From Sphingomonas_L flavalba_A (GTDB lineage Bacteria; Pseudomonadota; Alphaproteobacteria; Sphingomonadales; Sphingomonadaceae): 64,000 nt of DNA. How positions within the stretch are numbered: position 1 is the first letter of the stretch; the number at the start of each line of letters is the position of its first letter. The stretch spans positions 62,001-126,000 of the forward strand of contig NZ_CP180208.1 in NCBI RefSeq assembly GCF_047553045.1. Reading direction: 5' to 3'. This document shows, in pieces, positions 32,942 to 41,878 of the stretch. A program made the position numbers and the translations under genes. The notes under the pieces were generated by a model. That model searched no databases, was not told the origin of the DNA, and saw nothing but the letters and a program-made list of their open reading frames with translations.

Positions 32942-35410
32942 ATGGCAACATCTCCCGACACAAGCGGCTACGGCGCCGCCTCCATCAAGGTGCTCAAGGG
33001 CCTGGACGCGGTTCGCAAGCGGCCGGGCATGTATATTGGCGACACCGACGACGGATCGGGCCTGCACCACATGGTGTTCGAGGTATCGGACAACGCGATC
33101 GACGAGGCGCTGGCCGGTTATTGCGACCTGATCCAGATTCAGCTGAACCCGGACGGATCGGTGTCGGTGGAGGATAACGGCCGCGGTATTCCGACCGGCA
33201 TCCACCCGGAGGAAGGCGTGTCGGCGGCCGAGGTCATCATGACCCAGCTCCACGCCGGCGGGAAGTTCGAAAACAGTGTCGACGACAACGCCTACAAGGT
33301 GTCGGGCGGCCTGCACGGCGTCGGCGTGTCGGTGGTCAACGCGCTCAGCGAGTTTCTGGAACTGACCATCTGGCGTGGCGGCGAAGAGCATTTCATGCGC
33401 TTCGAGCATGGCGAGGCGGTCGCGCCGCTGAAAGTCGTCGGCCCGGCCGGCGACAAGCGCGGCACCCGTGTCACCTTCCTGCCGTCGCCGGAGACGTTCA
33501 AGATCGTCGTCTTCGACTTCGAGCAACTTGAGCACCGTTTCCGCGAACTGGCTTTCCTCAATTCCGGCGTCCGGCTGCGGCTGACCGACGCGCGCGGCGA
33601 GGAGCCGGTGTCACGCGAGCTGCATTACGAAGGTGGCATTGCGGCGTTCGTCAAGTTCCTCGACCGCAACAAGACGCCGTTGTTCCCCGAGCCGATCACC
33701 GTCCACGGCCAGCGCGATTCGATCGGCATCGACGTCGCGCTCGAATGGAACGACAGTTATTACGAGAACGTCCTCGCCTTCACCAACAACATCCCGCAGC
33801 GCGACGGCGGCACCCACATGGCGGCGTTCCGCGCCGCGCTGACCCGCACGCTGAACAGCTATGCCGACAAGTCCGGCCTGCTGAAGAAGGAAAAGGTCAG
33901 CCTGACCGGCGACGACATGCGCGAGGGGCTGACGGCGATCGTTTCCGTCAAACTGCCCGACCCGAAATTCTCGTCGCAGACCAAGGACAAGCTGGTCTCG
34001 TCGGAAGTCCGCCAGCCGCTCGAGGCGCTGATGTCGGACAAGATGGCCGAGTGGCTGGAAGAGAACCCGACGGACGCCCGCTCGATCGTCCAGAAGGTGA
34101 TCGACGCGGCTGCGGCGCGCGAGGCGGCGAAGAAGGCGCGCGAACTGACCCGGCGCAAGGGGGCGATGGACATCGCCTCGCTTCCCGGCAAGCTGGCCGA
34201 TTGCCAGGAACGCGACCCGGCCAAGTCCGAACTGTTCCTGGTCGAGGGCGATTCCGCCGGCGGTTCCGCCAAGCAGGGTCGCGACCGGCATTATCAGGCG
34301 ATCCTGCCGTTGAAGGGCAAGATCCTGAATGTCGAGCGCGCCCGCTTCGACCGGATGCTGTCGTCGAAGGAGGTCGGCACGCTGATCCAGGCGCTCGGCA
34401 CCGGCATCGGCCGCGACGATTTCAACATCGACAAGCTGCGCTACCACAAGATCGTCATCATGACGGACGCCGACGTCGACGGCGCCCATATCCGTACGCT
34501 GCTGCTGACTTTCTTTTACCGGCAGATGCCGGAAATCATTCACCGCGGCCATTTGTTCATCGCCCAGCCGCCGCTGTACAAGGCGACACGCGGCCGGTCC
34601 GAAGTCTATCTGAAGGACGACGGCGCGCTCGACCAGTATCTGATCGACGCCGGGCTGGCGACGATGGTGCTGGACGGCACCGAAGGCCAGCGTGCCGGCG
34701 ACGACCTGCGCCTGCTGGTCGAACATGCCCGGCGCATGCGGATGCTGATGACTTATATCCCGCGCCGTTACGATCCGGCGATCGTCGAGGCGATGGCGCT
34801 GACCGGGGCGCTGGCGACGGAACTGGACGAGGCGGGCAAGACGGCGGCGGTCGATCGTGTCGCCGCCTGGCTGGGCACGGCCGACCCCGGCGCGCGCTGG
34901 AGCGGTTCGCTCGGCAGCGACGGCGGCTACCACCTGGCCCGGCTGTGGCGCGGCGTGACCGACCATCACCATGTAGACGGCGCCTTCCTGGCCAGCGCCG
35001 AGGCGCGCAAGCTTCACGGCCTGACCCAGGAACAGGCACAGGCCTATGCCGCCCCGGCGCGGCTGGTTGCCGCCCGGCAGGCGGCCGCCGCGCGCGATGA
35101 AGAAGGCGAGGAGGATGTCGTCGATACGCGCGGCACCCCCGTCAACCGGCCGAGCGAGCTGCTGGAGGCGGTGCTCGCCGCCGGGCGCAAGGGGCTGGCG
35201 ATCCAGCGCTACAAGGGTCTGGGCGAGATGAATTCCGAACAGCTGTGGGAGACGACGCTCGACCCGCAGAACCGCTCACTGCTCCGCGTGCAGGTAGCGC
35301 AGGCCGATCTGGCCGACGAAATCTTCACCCGGTTGATGGGCGATGTCGTCGATCCGCGCCGTGAGTTCATTCAGCAGAACGCGCTGAGCGTCGCCAACCT
35401 CGACGTGTAG
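32942..35410 (+). CDS. gyrB: DNA gyrase subunit B
   Basis: The 822-residue subunit provides the ATPase and TOPRIM functions of gyrase. Visible features are IKVLKGLDAVRKRPGMYIGD and EVSDNAIDEALAGYC (GHKL ATP-binding), GLHGVGVSVVNALS, LFLVEGDSAGGSAKQGRDR (TOPRIM) with MTDADVDGAHIRTLLL, and the C-terminal QRYKGLGEMNSEQLWETTLD. Length fits GyrB of alphaproteobacteria rather than ParE. ATG 32942 is chosen by homology. No Shine-Dalgarno sequence is evident, and a TATACT hexamer (32932-32937) ends only 4 bp upstream, so initiation may be leaderless or the start assignment may need review. Confidence 0.96.
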   Translation: MATSPDTSGYGAASIKVLKGLDAVRKRPGMYIGDTDDGSGLHHMVFEVSDNAIDEALAGYCDLIQIQLNPDGSVSVEDNGRGIPTGIHPEEGVSAAEVIMTQLHAGGKFENSVDDNAYKVSGGLHGVGVSVVNALSEFLELTIWRGGEEHFMRFEHGEAVAPLKVVGPAGDKRGTRVTFLPSPETFKIVVFDFEQLEHRFRELAFLNSGVRLRLTDARGEEPVSRELHYEGGIAAFVKFLDRNKTPLFPEPITVHGQRDSIGIDVALEWNDSYYENVLAFTNNIPQRDGGTHMAAFRAALTRTLNSYADKSGLLKKEKVSLTGDDMREGLTAIVSVKLPDPKFSSQTKDKLVSSEVRQPLEALMSDKMAEWLEENPTDARSIVQKVIDAAAAREAAKKARELTRRKGAMDIASLPGKLADCQERDPAKSELFLVEGDSAGGSAKQGRDRHYQAILPLKGKILNVERARFDRMLSSKEVGTLIQALGTGIGRDDFNIDKLRYHKIVIMTDADVDGAHIRTLLLTFFYRQMPEIIHRGHLFIAQPPLYKATRGRSEVYLKDDGALDQYLIDAGLATMVLDGTEGQRAGDDLRLLVEHARRMRMLMTYIPRRYDPAIVEAMALTGALATELDEAGKTAAVDRVAAWLGTADPGARWSGSLGSDGGYHLARLWRGVTDHHHVDGAFLASAEARKLHGLTQEQAQAYAAPARLVAARQAAAARDEEGEEDVVDTRGTPVNRPSELLEAVLAAGRKGLAIQRYKGLGEMNSEQLWETTLDPQNRSLLRVQVAQADLADEIFTRLMGDVVDPRREFIQQNALSVANLDV

Positions 35411-35492
35411 CGTCGCGGCAACGTCGCCGCGCGGACGCTGCGGCTCACCGTGGAAAGCGGGAACTTTCCGCGGCGATCCGCGCTTCTGCCGC

Positions 35493-35684
35493 ATGGGTGT
35501 GAGCGATTTCTTCCGGCAGGCCAGAACGGCCCGCCAGGCCGAACGGGCCGGCCGTCTGCGCGCCGAGGCGAGCAATTGTCTGGCGATCGCGGTCGGCAAG
35601 CGTGGCGATAGTGCCGCGGCGCTGATCGACGAGGCCGTTCGTCTGGCTCAGCGCGCCCGGGAACTGGGTCGCCCGGCCGAATAG
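35493..35684 (+). CDS. Small hypothetical protein (63 aa)
   Basis: The frame encodes MGVSDFFRQARTARQAERAG followed by an Ala- and Arg-rich helical sequence. It has no signal peptide, cysteine motif or recognised domain. It fills part of the 326-bp gap between gyrB and the threonine synthase gene and ends 52 bp before the latter. There is no clear ribosome-binding site, so it may be a chance frame. The rest of the gap holds only a short GC stem at 35414-35431. Confidence 0.4.
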   Translation: MGVSDFFRQARTARQAERAGRLRAEASNCLAIAVGKRGDSAAALIDEAVRLAQRARELGRPAE

Positions 35685-35736
35685 CCCGGCGCTGACCATG
35701 CTGGCATCGCGCGGCGGAATGCCGCACACAGCGCAC

Positions 35737-36975
35737 ATGACCCAGCCGAACATCGTCGACCGCCCGACCTTCGTCAGCCATCTCGAATGCGCCGCGACGG
35801 GGGAGCGTTACCCCGCCGATACCGTCCACGGCCTGTCGCGGGTCGGCAAACCGCTGCTCGTCCGTTACGATCTGGACCGTGTGCGCGACGTATTGAGTCG
35901 CGCGGTGCTGGCGGCACGGGCGCCCGACATGTGGAAATGGCGCGAGATGCTGCCGGTGCGCGCCACCGCCAATATCGTCAGCCTGGGCGAGGTGGCGACG
36001 CCGCTGGTGCCGGTGCCGGTGCTCGGTGACCGGCATGGCGCGGTGGCGCCGATCGTCAAGGATGAGGGCCGGTTGCCGACCGGGTCGTTCAAGGCGCGCG
36101 GACTGGTGATGGCGGTCAGCATGGCCAAGGAACTGGGCATCCGCCGCATCGCCATGCCGACCAACGGCAATGCCGGCGCCGCGATGGCCGCCTATTGCGC
36201 GGCGGCGGGGATCGAATCCTATGTCTTCTGCCCCGATGATACGCCTGAGGTGAACGTCCGCGAGATCGCGCTGCAGGGCGCGAAGGTGTGGCGGGTCAAC
36301 GGCCTGATCGGCGACTGCGGCAGGATCGTCGGCGACGGGCGGGAGGCGATGGGCTGGTTCGACCTGTCGACGCTGAAGGAGCCGTATCGGATCGAAGGCA
36401 AGAAGACGATGGGGCTGGAACTGGTCGAGCAGCTCGGCTGGCAGGTGCCCGACGTCATTTTCTACCCGACCGGCGGCGGCACCGGGTTGATCGGCATGTG
36501 GAAGGCGTTCGCCGAACTGGAGGCGATTGGCCTGATCGGGCCGGAGCGGCCACGGATGGTGGCGGTGCAGGCCAGCGGCTGCGCGCCGATCGTCAACGCA
36601 TGGAAAGCCGGCGCTGACCATGCCGAGCCGGTTGCCAACGCCCATACCGTCGCCTCCGGCATCCGCGTGCCCGGCGCGATCGGCGATTTCCTGATTTTGA
36701 ACGCGGTGCGCGAATCGGGCGGCTTCGCGATCGCGGTCGATGACGACGCGATCATCGAGGTCCGCGACCGGGTGGCGCGCGAAGGCGGTTTTCTGCTCTG
36801 CCCGGAAGGGGCGGCGACGGCGGCGGCGTGGGAAGCGGCGCTTGACCAGGGGCTGATCGCCCGCACCGACCGCGCCGTGCTCTATAACTGCGCCAGTGGC
36901 CTCAAATACCCGATGCCGCCAGCCGACGCGGCGATCGACCGGCACCAGCCGATCGACTGGGCGGCGATACGATGA
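35737..36975 (+). CDS. Threonine synthase (PLP-dependent)
   Basis: The 412-residue enzyme of fold type II has the PLP-lysine motif LPTGSFKARG, an N-terminal CAATGERYPADTVHGLSRVG segment typical of threonine synthases, the phosphate-binding PTGGGTGLIGMW loop and the TNGNAGAAMAAY segment. It converts O-phosphohomoserine to threonine. ATG 35737 (MTQPNIVDRPTFVSHLEC) is taken over in-frame ATGs 35698 and 35719 because family proteins begin shortly before the Cys segment. It converges on the Slam gene with 15 bp between them. A related threonine synthase-like lyase cannot be excluded. Confidence 0.85.
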   Translation: MTQPNIVDRPTFVSHLECAATGERYPADTVHGLSRVGKPLLVRYDLDRVRDVLSRAVLAARAPDMWKWREMLPVRATANIVSLGEVATPLVPVPVLGDRHGAVAPIVKDEGRLPTGSFKARGLVMAVSMAKELGIRRIAMPTNGNAGAAMAAYCAAAGIESYVFCPDDTPEVNVREIALQGAKVWRVNGLIGDCGRIVGDGREAMGWFDLSTLKEPYRIEGKKTMGLELVEQLGWQVPDVIFYPTGGGTGLIGMWKAFAELEAIGLIGPERPRMVAVQASGCAPIVNAWKAGADHAEPVANAHTVASGIRVPGAIGDFLILNAVRESGGFAIAVDDDAIIEVRDRVAREGGFLLCPEGAATAAAWEAALDQGLIARTDRAVLYNCASGLKYPMPPADAAIDRHQPIDWAAIR

Positions 36976-36990
36976 GATTGGGCCGCGCCG

Positions 36991-38325
36991 CTAGAATTCT
37001 CGCGACAGCGCGAATTCGAAGCGGGTGCGCTTGAATGCATAGAGGCCGACGGTCGAATCGTTGACCGACCGGGTGACGCGCAGCAGTGGGGACAGGCCCT
37101 TATAGCTGAACTGGCGCAGCACGATGCCGCCGGTCACATCCCAGCGGGTGTCGCGGCGTGTCTTGGGAAACAGGCCGAGCCGCGCATCGCTGCCCAGCCG
37201 GCTGACGCTGCCCTGCACGAACAGCAATTGTTTGCCGAAGCTGCGCGCCGCGAGCAGCTCGATCGCGCCGCTGGTCGAGGCGAGCGCGGACATCGCCGCT
37301 GTCTGCCGATCGAATCGCGCGCCGATGCGGGTGCTGAAGCGCGGCGTGATCGCACGATCATAGGCGATGTTCAGGTCATAGAGCGTCCCGTTCTGCGCCG
37401 GGACCAACGGGTAGCGGCTTTTAAGCGCGGTCGCTTCGATCTCGATCTGGCTGCGCGGGTCGAGCGGTTTCAGCACGTTGAGCGACGCGCCATAGCTGTT
37501 GGCATAGAGCCGGCCGCCGAACCAGCGCTTGCTGGCGATCGCCGCCGGTCGCCAGCGGGTGCGCCCGGCGCGGATTTCCGGGCCGGTGGCGACGGTGGCG
37601 ATGATGTCGTTGAAGCGGCTGGCGCCGTATAGGTTGGCGCTGCCGGACAGCCGGGTCAGCCAGGACGTGGTGTCCGACAGGTCGACGCGGGCGAAAGCCT
37701 GACCGGCGATTGCGACGCCAAGGCCGGAGCGGGCACGGGCGTCGTCGTCCAGGTAAAGCGGGGCGATGACCGTATCGACGGTCTCGCGCGCGGTGGCGCG
37801 GTTGATGTTGCTGTCCGGCGCGAGCGCGATTTCGAACGATCCGCCGAACGGGCGGCTGGAGCGCAGCGCGGCGGCGAAGCGGTCGACGGCGCGGGCGACG
37901 TCCTCCGGCAAGCCGGCGGCGCCGGCGCGGCGCAGTTCGCGACGGGCGCCGGATTCGTCACCGGCGAGGGCGAGCAGGCGCGCCAGTTCCAGCCGCACCG
38001 GCTGGGCATTCGGTTGCTCGTCGAGCAACGCCTTCAGCAGCGCGACCGCGCTGTCGCGGTCACCCCGGCTTTCACGCAGGCGGGCGAGGCGGAAGCGCGC
38101 TTCGGCGCGGATGTCGGCCTGCCCATCGCCGGTCAGGCCGCGCAGCAGGGTTTCGGCGTCGTCGAGCCGGCCGGCGCCGATATAGCGGTCGGCGGCGGCG
38201 AAGACCTCTGCGGCGGTCAGATTGGTCGCGCAGGCGCGGTCCGGCGGGCAATCGGCCGGGGGCGCCTGCGCCGCCGCTGCCCCACCGCACAAGGCGAGCG
38301 CGGCGGCGATCAGCAGCCGGAACAT
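36991..38325 (-). CDS. Slam-family surface lipoprotein assembly modifier
   Basis: The 444-residue protein has a signal peptide (MFRLLIAAALALCGGAAAAQ), a TPR-like N-terminal region (about 40-150; for example AEARFRLARLRESRGDRDSA and NAQPVRLELARLLALAGDES) and a C-terminal beta-barrel (PFGGSFEIALAPDSNINRAT through FEFALSREF) characteristic of the Slam/DUF560 family. Slams move lipoproteins such as TbpB to the cell surface. Start ATG 38325 gives the signal peptide. It lies 11 bp after the gene for a lipoprotein with a TbpB-like C-terminus, so the two form an apparent transporter-substrate pair. Confidence 0.85.
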   Translation of the reverse strand: MFRLLIAAALALCGGAAAAQAPPADCPPDRACATNLTAAEVFAAADRYIGAGRLDDAETLLRGLTGDGQADIRAEARFRLARLRESRGDRDSAVALLKALLDEQPNAQPVRLELARLLALAGDESGARRELRRAGAAGLPEDVARAVDRFAAALRSSRPFGGSFEIALAPDSNINRATARETVDTVIAPLYLDDDARARSGLGVAIAGQAFARVDLSDTTSWLTRLSGSANLYGASRFNDIIATVATGPEIRAGRTRWRPAAIASKRWFGGRLYANSYGASLNVLKPLDPRSQIEIEATALKSRYPLVPAQNGTLYDLNIAYDRAITPRFSTRIGARFDRQTAAMSALASTSGAIELLAARSFGKQLLFVQGSVSRLGSDARLGLFPKTRRDTRWDVTGGIVLRQFSYKGLSPLLRVTRSVNDSTVGLYAFKRTRFEFALSREF

Positions 38326-38336
38326 GGCGCGACCGG

Positions 38337-39374
38337 TTAGTTTTTCTTGCCGACGACCGCGCCGACCGCGGCGCCGTTGGCGCCGGTCAGGCGGTAGGTG
38401 TAGCCCATCTCGCTGCCCGTCGGGCCGAAGAAGGCGCCGTTGAACCCGCCGGAATAGACATTGCCGCCGGCATCGGTGCCCTGATGGGCGAAGGTGCCGC
38501 CGAACCCGCCGCCGAACTGGGCGATGGTGCCTGTGCCCTTGAACAGACCAAGCGTTCTGGTGCGGGAGCCGTCGAGGATGTCGGTGCCGGTCAGGCTGAG
38601 GTCGGTCGATACCGTCATCGCCGAAAAGTCGGCGTTGAACGTAGCTGTGCCGCCAAGTGCGAAGAGCCCGGATGTGGTGTTCCACGACCCGTCGACCTGG
38701 GTGGTATAGCTTGCCGAACCGGTGCTCGGCTGGTTCGCTCCCTGGCGGATGCCGTAGACGAAGTAACGCTGGTCGACGTTCAGCGACCCGCCATCGTCGA
38801 GGATCGTCTGCCAGGCGCCGTAGCTGACATAGGTCAGAGCCAGCACCGTGTTGCCGGTGCCGGGGTTGAACAGCACCAACTGGTCGCTGCGGTTGGCGGC
38901 GTCGGAACGGCCGTAGACGCTGATGACCGCGGTGCTGTCGGCGGCGCTTCGGTCTGCCGGCAGGAAGGTCTTGCTCGCCGCGCCGTCGGTGATCGTATAG
39001 CCGCCGGTCGCCGCGTTATAGGCGAGGGACACGCCGCCGCCGAAATCGCGCGCGGCGGAAGTGATGCCGCTGGCGGTTGTCGTCGTCTTGTTGACCGTTG
39101 TGTTCACCGACGCGCCGGCCGCCTGGAAGGTCTCGCTGACCGACAACGGACTGAGCGTCGTGTTGGTCGGCGTGGGACTGGGCGAGGGTGATGGGCTCGG
39201 CGAGGGTGATGGGCTCGGCGAGGGTGACGGGCTCGGCGAGGGTGACGGGCTCGGCGAAGGCGACGGGCTTGGCGTGGGGGTAGGGGCCGGGGTGGAATTG
39301 ACCCCGCCCCCGCCGCCGCACGCGGCAAGCACCAGCCCGAGGCTGAATATGCAGTAGTTCCGGCCGTTCATCAT
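38337..39374 (-). CDS. Surface-exposed lipoprotein with Ser-Pro linker and TbpB-like barrel domain
   Basis: The 345-residue protein has a lipoprotein signal (MMNGRNYCIFSLGLVLAAC|GGGG; Cys19 in LAAC), a 40-residue (Ser-Pro)n/Thr-Pro linker encoded by an 18-bp tandem repeat, and a C-terminal domain with FGGTFAHQGTDAGGNVYSGG and GAFFGPTGSEMGYTYRLTGA, the signature of TbpB/factor H-binding-like beta-barrel domains. It is the likely substrate of the Slam protein encoded 11 bp downstream and would be held off the membrane by the rigid linker. The ligand is unknown. ATG 39374 is used; ATG 39371 is adjacent. Confidence 0.85.
   Translation of the reverse strand: MMNGRNYCIFSLGLVLAACGGGGGVNSTPAPTPTPSPSPSPSPSPSPSPSPSPSPSPSPSPSPSPSPTPTNTTLSPLSVSETFQAAGASVNTTVNKTTTTASGITSAARDFGGGVSLAYNAATGGYTITDGAASKTFLPADRSAADSTAVISVYGRSDAANRSDQLVLFNPGTGNTVLALTYVSYGAWQTILDDGGSLNVDQRYFVYGIRQGANQPSTGSASYTTQVDGSWNTTSGLFALGGTATFNADFSAMTVSTDLSLTGTDILDGSRTRTLGLFKGTGTIAQFGGGFGGTFAHQGTDAGGNVYSGGFNGAFFGPTGSEMGYTYRLTGANGAAVGAVVGKKN
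39181..39270. repeat. 18-bp tandem repeat encoding (Ser-Pro)n
   Basis: Five in-frame copies of an 18-bp unit (ggcgagggtgatgggctc on the plus strand) cover 39181-39270. Copies 1-2 are identical, 3-4 are identical with one change, and copy 5 differs further. The unit encodes SPSPSP in the lipoprotein linker. Copy-number change by slippage would lengthen or shorten the linker by 6 residues without frameshift. Confidence 0.9.
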
Positions 39375-39470
39375 GGGGGTTACGCCTGCCTTCGCTAATA
39401 CGGATGGGAAGGCTATGCGTAGCAGGCGTTGCGAACTGGTTAACGCCGCGTTGAGATTGCGGCGGGCCGA

Positions 39471-41015
39471 TCAGGCCGCGTGCATGTCCAGTGCCTTTTG
39501 CCGCCGCCGCTGCACCGACGAGCCGATGCCTATCGCCTCGCGATATTTGGCGACGGTCCGCCGGGCGATGTCGAAGCCGCGTTCGCGCAGCATGTCGACC
39601 AGCGCGTCGTCGGACAGAATCGCGTCGCGATCCTCCGCCGCGATCAGCGCCCGGATCGCGCTCTTCACCGCTTCCGCCGACACCGATTCGCCGCCGTCGG
39701 CCGCCTGAATCGCGCTGGTGAAGAAGTATTTCAGTTCGAACAGCCCGCGCGCGCAGCTCAGATACTTGTTGCTGGTGACACGGCTGACCGTCGATTCGTG
39801 CATGCCGATCGCCTCCGCCACCGTGCGCAGCGTCAGCGGCCGCAAATGGGCGACGCCGTGCAGGAAAAACGCCTCCTGCTGTTTCACGATCTCGCTGGCG
39901 ACCTTGATGATCGTTCGCTGGCGCTGGTCGAGGGCGCGGACCAGCCAGTTGGCGCTGGCGAGGCATTCGGACAACCAGCTCTTCGCCGCCTTGTCCGGGC
40001 TGCCGGCCTGCAAATCGACATAATAGCTGCGGTTGACCAGCAGGCGCGGCAGCGTTGCGGCGTTGATTTCGATCGCCCAACCGGCACCGCGCCGGGCAAC
40101 GAACAGGTCCGGCGTCACCGCCGGGCTGCGCTCACCGCCGAAGCGCAGCCCCGGTTTCGGATCGTAACCGCGCAATTCGCGGATCATGTCGGCCATGTCT
40201 TCGTCCTCGACGCCGCACATGCGTTTCAGCCGATTGATTCGCCCGGCGGCAAGCAGATCGAGATTGTCGAGCAGCCGCGCCATCGCCGGGTCGTAGCGGT
40301 CGGCTTCGCGCGCCTGCAACGCCAGGCATTCGCCGAGCGAGCGGGCGCCGACCCCGGTCGGGTCGAAGCCCTGGACCACCGCCAGCACCCGTTCGATCCG
40401 CGCGAGCGGGACGCCCAGCCGGGTCGCCATGTCGAGCAGATCGGCATCGAGATAGCCGGCCTCGTCGATCTGGTCGATCAGGTGGCCGGCAATCGTCAGA
40501 TCCGCCGCGGCGAAGGCGGTGCCGGCCTGGGCCAGCAAATGATCGTGGAGCGACGGCGCGTCCGCCGCGAAGCTGTCGAAATCGATCGCTTCGCCGTCCC
40601 CGCCCGCGCCGCCGCTGCCGCCAAGGCCAAGCGCCCCGTCCATGCCGGGCGCCGCCGCGTCGGCGGCGCTGTCATGATGGAAGGTTTCGGCGGCGTAGTC
40701 GACATCGAGCGGGGCGTCGCTGTCGGCGGCGCCATGTTCGAGCAGCCGATCGGCGGTTTCCGGCTCCGGCGCCTCGCCGCCGATTTCGCCGCCCGCGTCG
40801 CTGCTGTCGTCGTGCCCGGCGCTATCGCCGTCAGGAACCGGATCGCCGCGTTCATCTCCGCCGGAATCGAGCAGCGGGTTACGCTCCAGTTCTTCGGCGA
40901 TGAAGCTTTCCACCTCCAGATTGGACAGCGCGAGCAGTTTGATCGCCTGCTGAAGCTGCGGCGTCATCACCAGCGACTGGCTCTGGCGCAGGTCGAGGCG
41001 CGGGCCGATCGCCAT
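39471..41015 (-). CDS. rpoN: RNA polymerase sigma-54 factor
   Basis: The 514-residue sigma factor has region I (LRQSQSLVMTPQLQQAIKLL), a long acidic region II (about 50-140), the core-binding domain (AGYLDADLLDMATRLGVPLA) and the C-terminal DNA-binding part with the RpoN box ARRTVAKYRE. It directs RNA polymerase to -24/-12 promoters activated by AAA+ enhancer-binding proteins. It follows lptB by 5 bp in the rnd-lptC-lptA-lptB run. The usual downstream hpf and ptsN genes are absent, and the Slam lipoprotein gene lies next. Confidence 0.95.
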   Translation of the reverse strand: MAIGPRLDLRQSQSLVMTPQLQQAIKLLALSNLEVESFIAEELERNPLLDSGGDERGDPVPDGDSAGHDDSSDAGGEIGGEAPEPETADRLLEHGAADSDAPLDVDYAAETFHHDSAADAAAPGMDGALGLGGSGGAGGDGEAIDFDSFAADAPSLHDHLLAQAGTAFAAADLTIAGHLIDQIDEAGYLDADLLDMATRLGVPLARIERVLAVVQGFDPTGVGARSLGECLALQAREADRYDPAMARLLDNLDLLAAGRINRLKRMCGVEDEDMADMIRELRGYDPKPGLRFGGERSPAVTPDLFVARRGAGWAIEINAATLPRLLVNRSYYVDLQAGSPDKAAKSWLSECLASANWLVRALDQRQRTIIKVASEIVKQQEAFFLHGVAHLRPLTLRTVAEAIGMHESTVSRVTSNKYLSCARGLFELKYFFTSAIQAADGGESVSAEAVKSAIRALIAAEDRDAILSDDALVDMLRERGFDIARRTVAKYREAIGIGSSVQRRRQKALDMHAA

Positions 41016-41020
41016 CGTCG

Positions 41021-41788
41021 CTACAACTCGAAGCTTTCGCCGAGGTAGAGGCGCCGGACATTTTCGTCGGCAACGAGCGCCGCCGGGCTGCCGGCGAACA
41101 GCACCCGCCCGTCGTAGATGATGCAGGCGCGGTCGACGATATCCAGTGTTTCGCGGACGTTGTGGTCGGTGATCAGCACGCCGATGTTGCGCTTCTTCAG
41201 GTCGCGGACCAGGTCGCGGATGTCGGCGATGGAGATCGGGTCGATGCCGGCGAACGGTTCGTCGAGCAGCATGATCGACGGGTCCGCGGCCAGCGCGCGG
41301 GCAATCTCGCAGCGTCGCCGCTCACCGCCGGACAGCGCCATCGCCGGGGCGTCGCGCAGTCGGGTCAGGCCGAATTCGGCGAGCAGCGTTTCCAGCCGTT
41401 CGGCGCGGACCGCCTTGTCCGGTTCGGTCATCTCCAGCACCGCCGAGATGTTCTGGCCGACGCTGAGGCCACGGAAAATCGACGTTTCCTGTGGCAGATA
41501 GCCGAGGCCGAGGATTGCGCGCCGGTACATCGGCAGGCCGGTGATATCCTCTCCGTCCAGCATGATCCGGCCCGAATCGGGGCGGACCAGCCCCATCACC
41601 GAATAGAAACAGGTGGTCTTGCCGGCGCCGTTCGGGCCGAGCAGGCCGACGACCTCGCCGCGCGCGACCGACAGCGATACGTCGGACAGCACCGACCGCC
41701 GGTCATAGGCCTTGGCGATCGACACCAGCGCCAGACCGTCGGCCGGCGGCGGCATGTCGTGAGAGGAAAAGGCTGCTATATCGTCCAT
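41021..41788 (-). CDS. lptB: LPS export ABC transporter ATP-binding protein
   Basis: The 255-residue ATPase powers LptB2FG, which extracts lipopolysaccharide from the inner membrane. It has Walker A GPNGAGKTTC, the signature ALSGGERRR, Walker B SIMLLDEPFAGIDP and the switch histidine in LITDHNVRE. GYLPQETSIFRGLSVGQNI is characteristic of LptB. ATG 41788 (MDDIAAF) is preferred; ATG 41809 would add seven residues. It lies between lptA and rpoN, separated from rpoN by 5 bp. Confidence 0.94.
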   Translation of the reverse strand: MDDIAAFSSHDMPPPADGLALVSIAKAYDRRSVLSDVSLSVARGEVVGLLGPNGAGKTTCFYSVMGLVRPDSGRIMLDGEDITGLPMYRRAILGLGYLPQETSIFRGLSVGQNISAVLEMTEPDKAVRAERLETLLAEFGLTRLRDAPAMALSGGERRRCEIARALAADPSIMLLDEPFAGIDPISIADIRDLVRDLKKRNIGVLITDHNVRETLDIVDRACIIYDGRVLFAGSPAALVADENVRRLYLGESFEL

Positions 41789-41878
41789 CCTGATTCCGGC
41801 TGGTCGCATGAAGCGGTTAGGCGATGGTTAACGGCGGGGATTCTGGCAAGCTTCGTGCATGGCGGCAACCCGCCATCG

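Noticed and set aside
39181..39270. CRISPR-like array
   Set aside because: The 18-bp units are contiguous without spacers, lie in frame in a lipoprotein gene and encode Ser-Pro; there are no cas genes.
39480..41048. Plus-strand open frame opposite rpoN
   Set aside because: It is a shadow of rpoN with no recognisable domain or ribosome-binding site.
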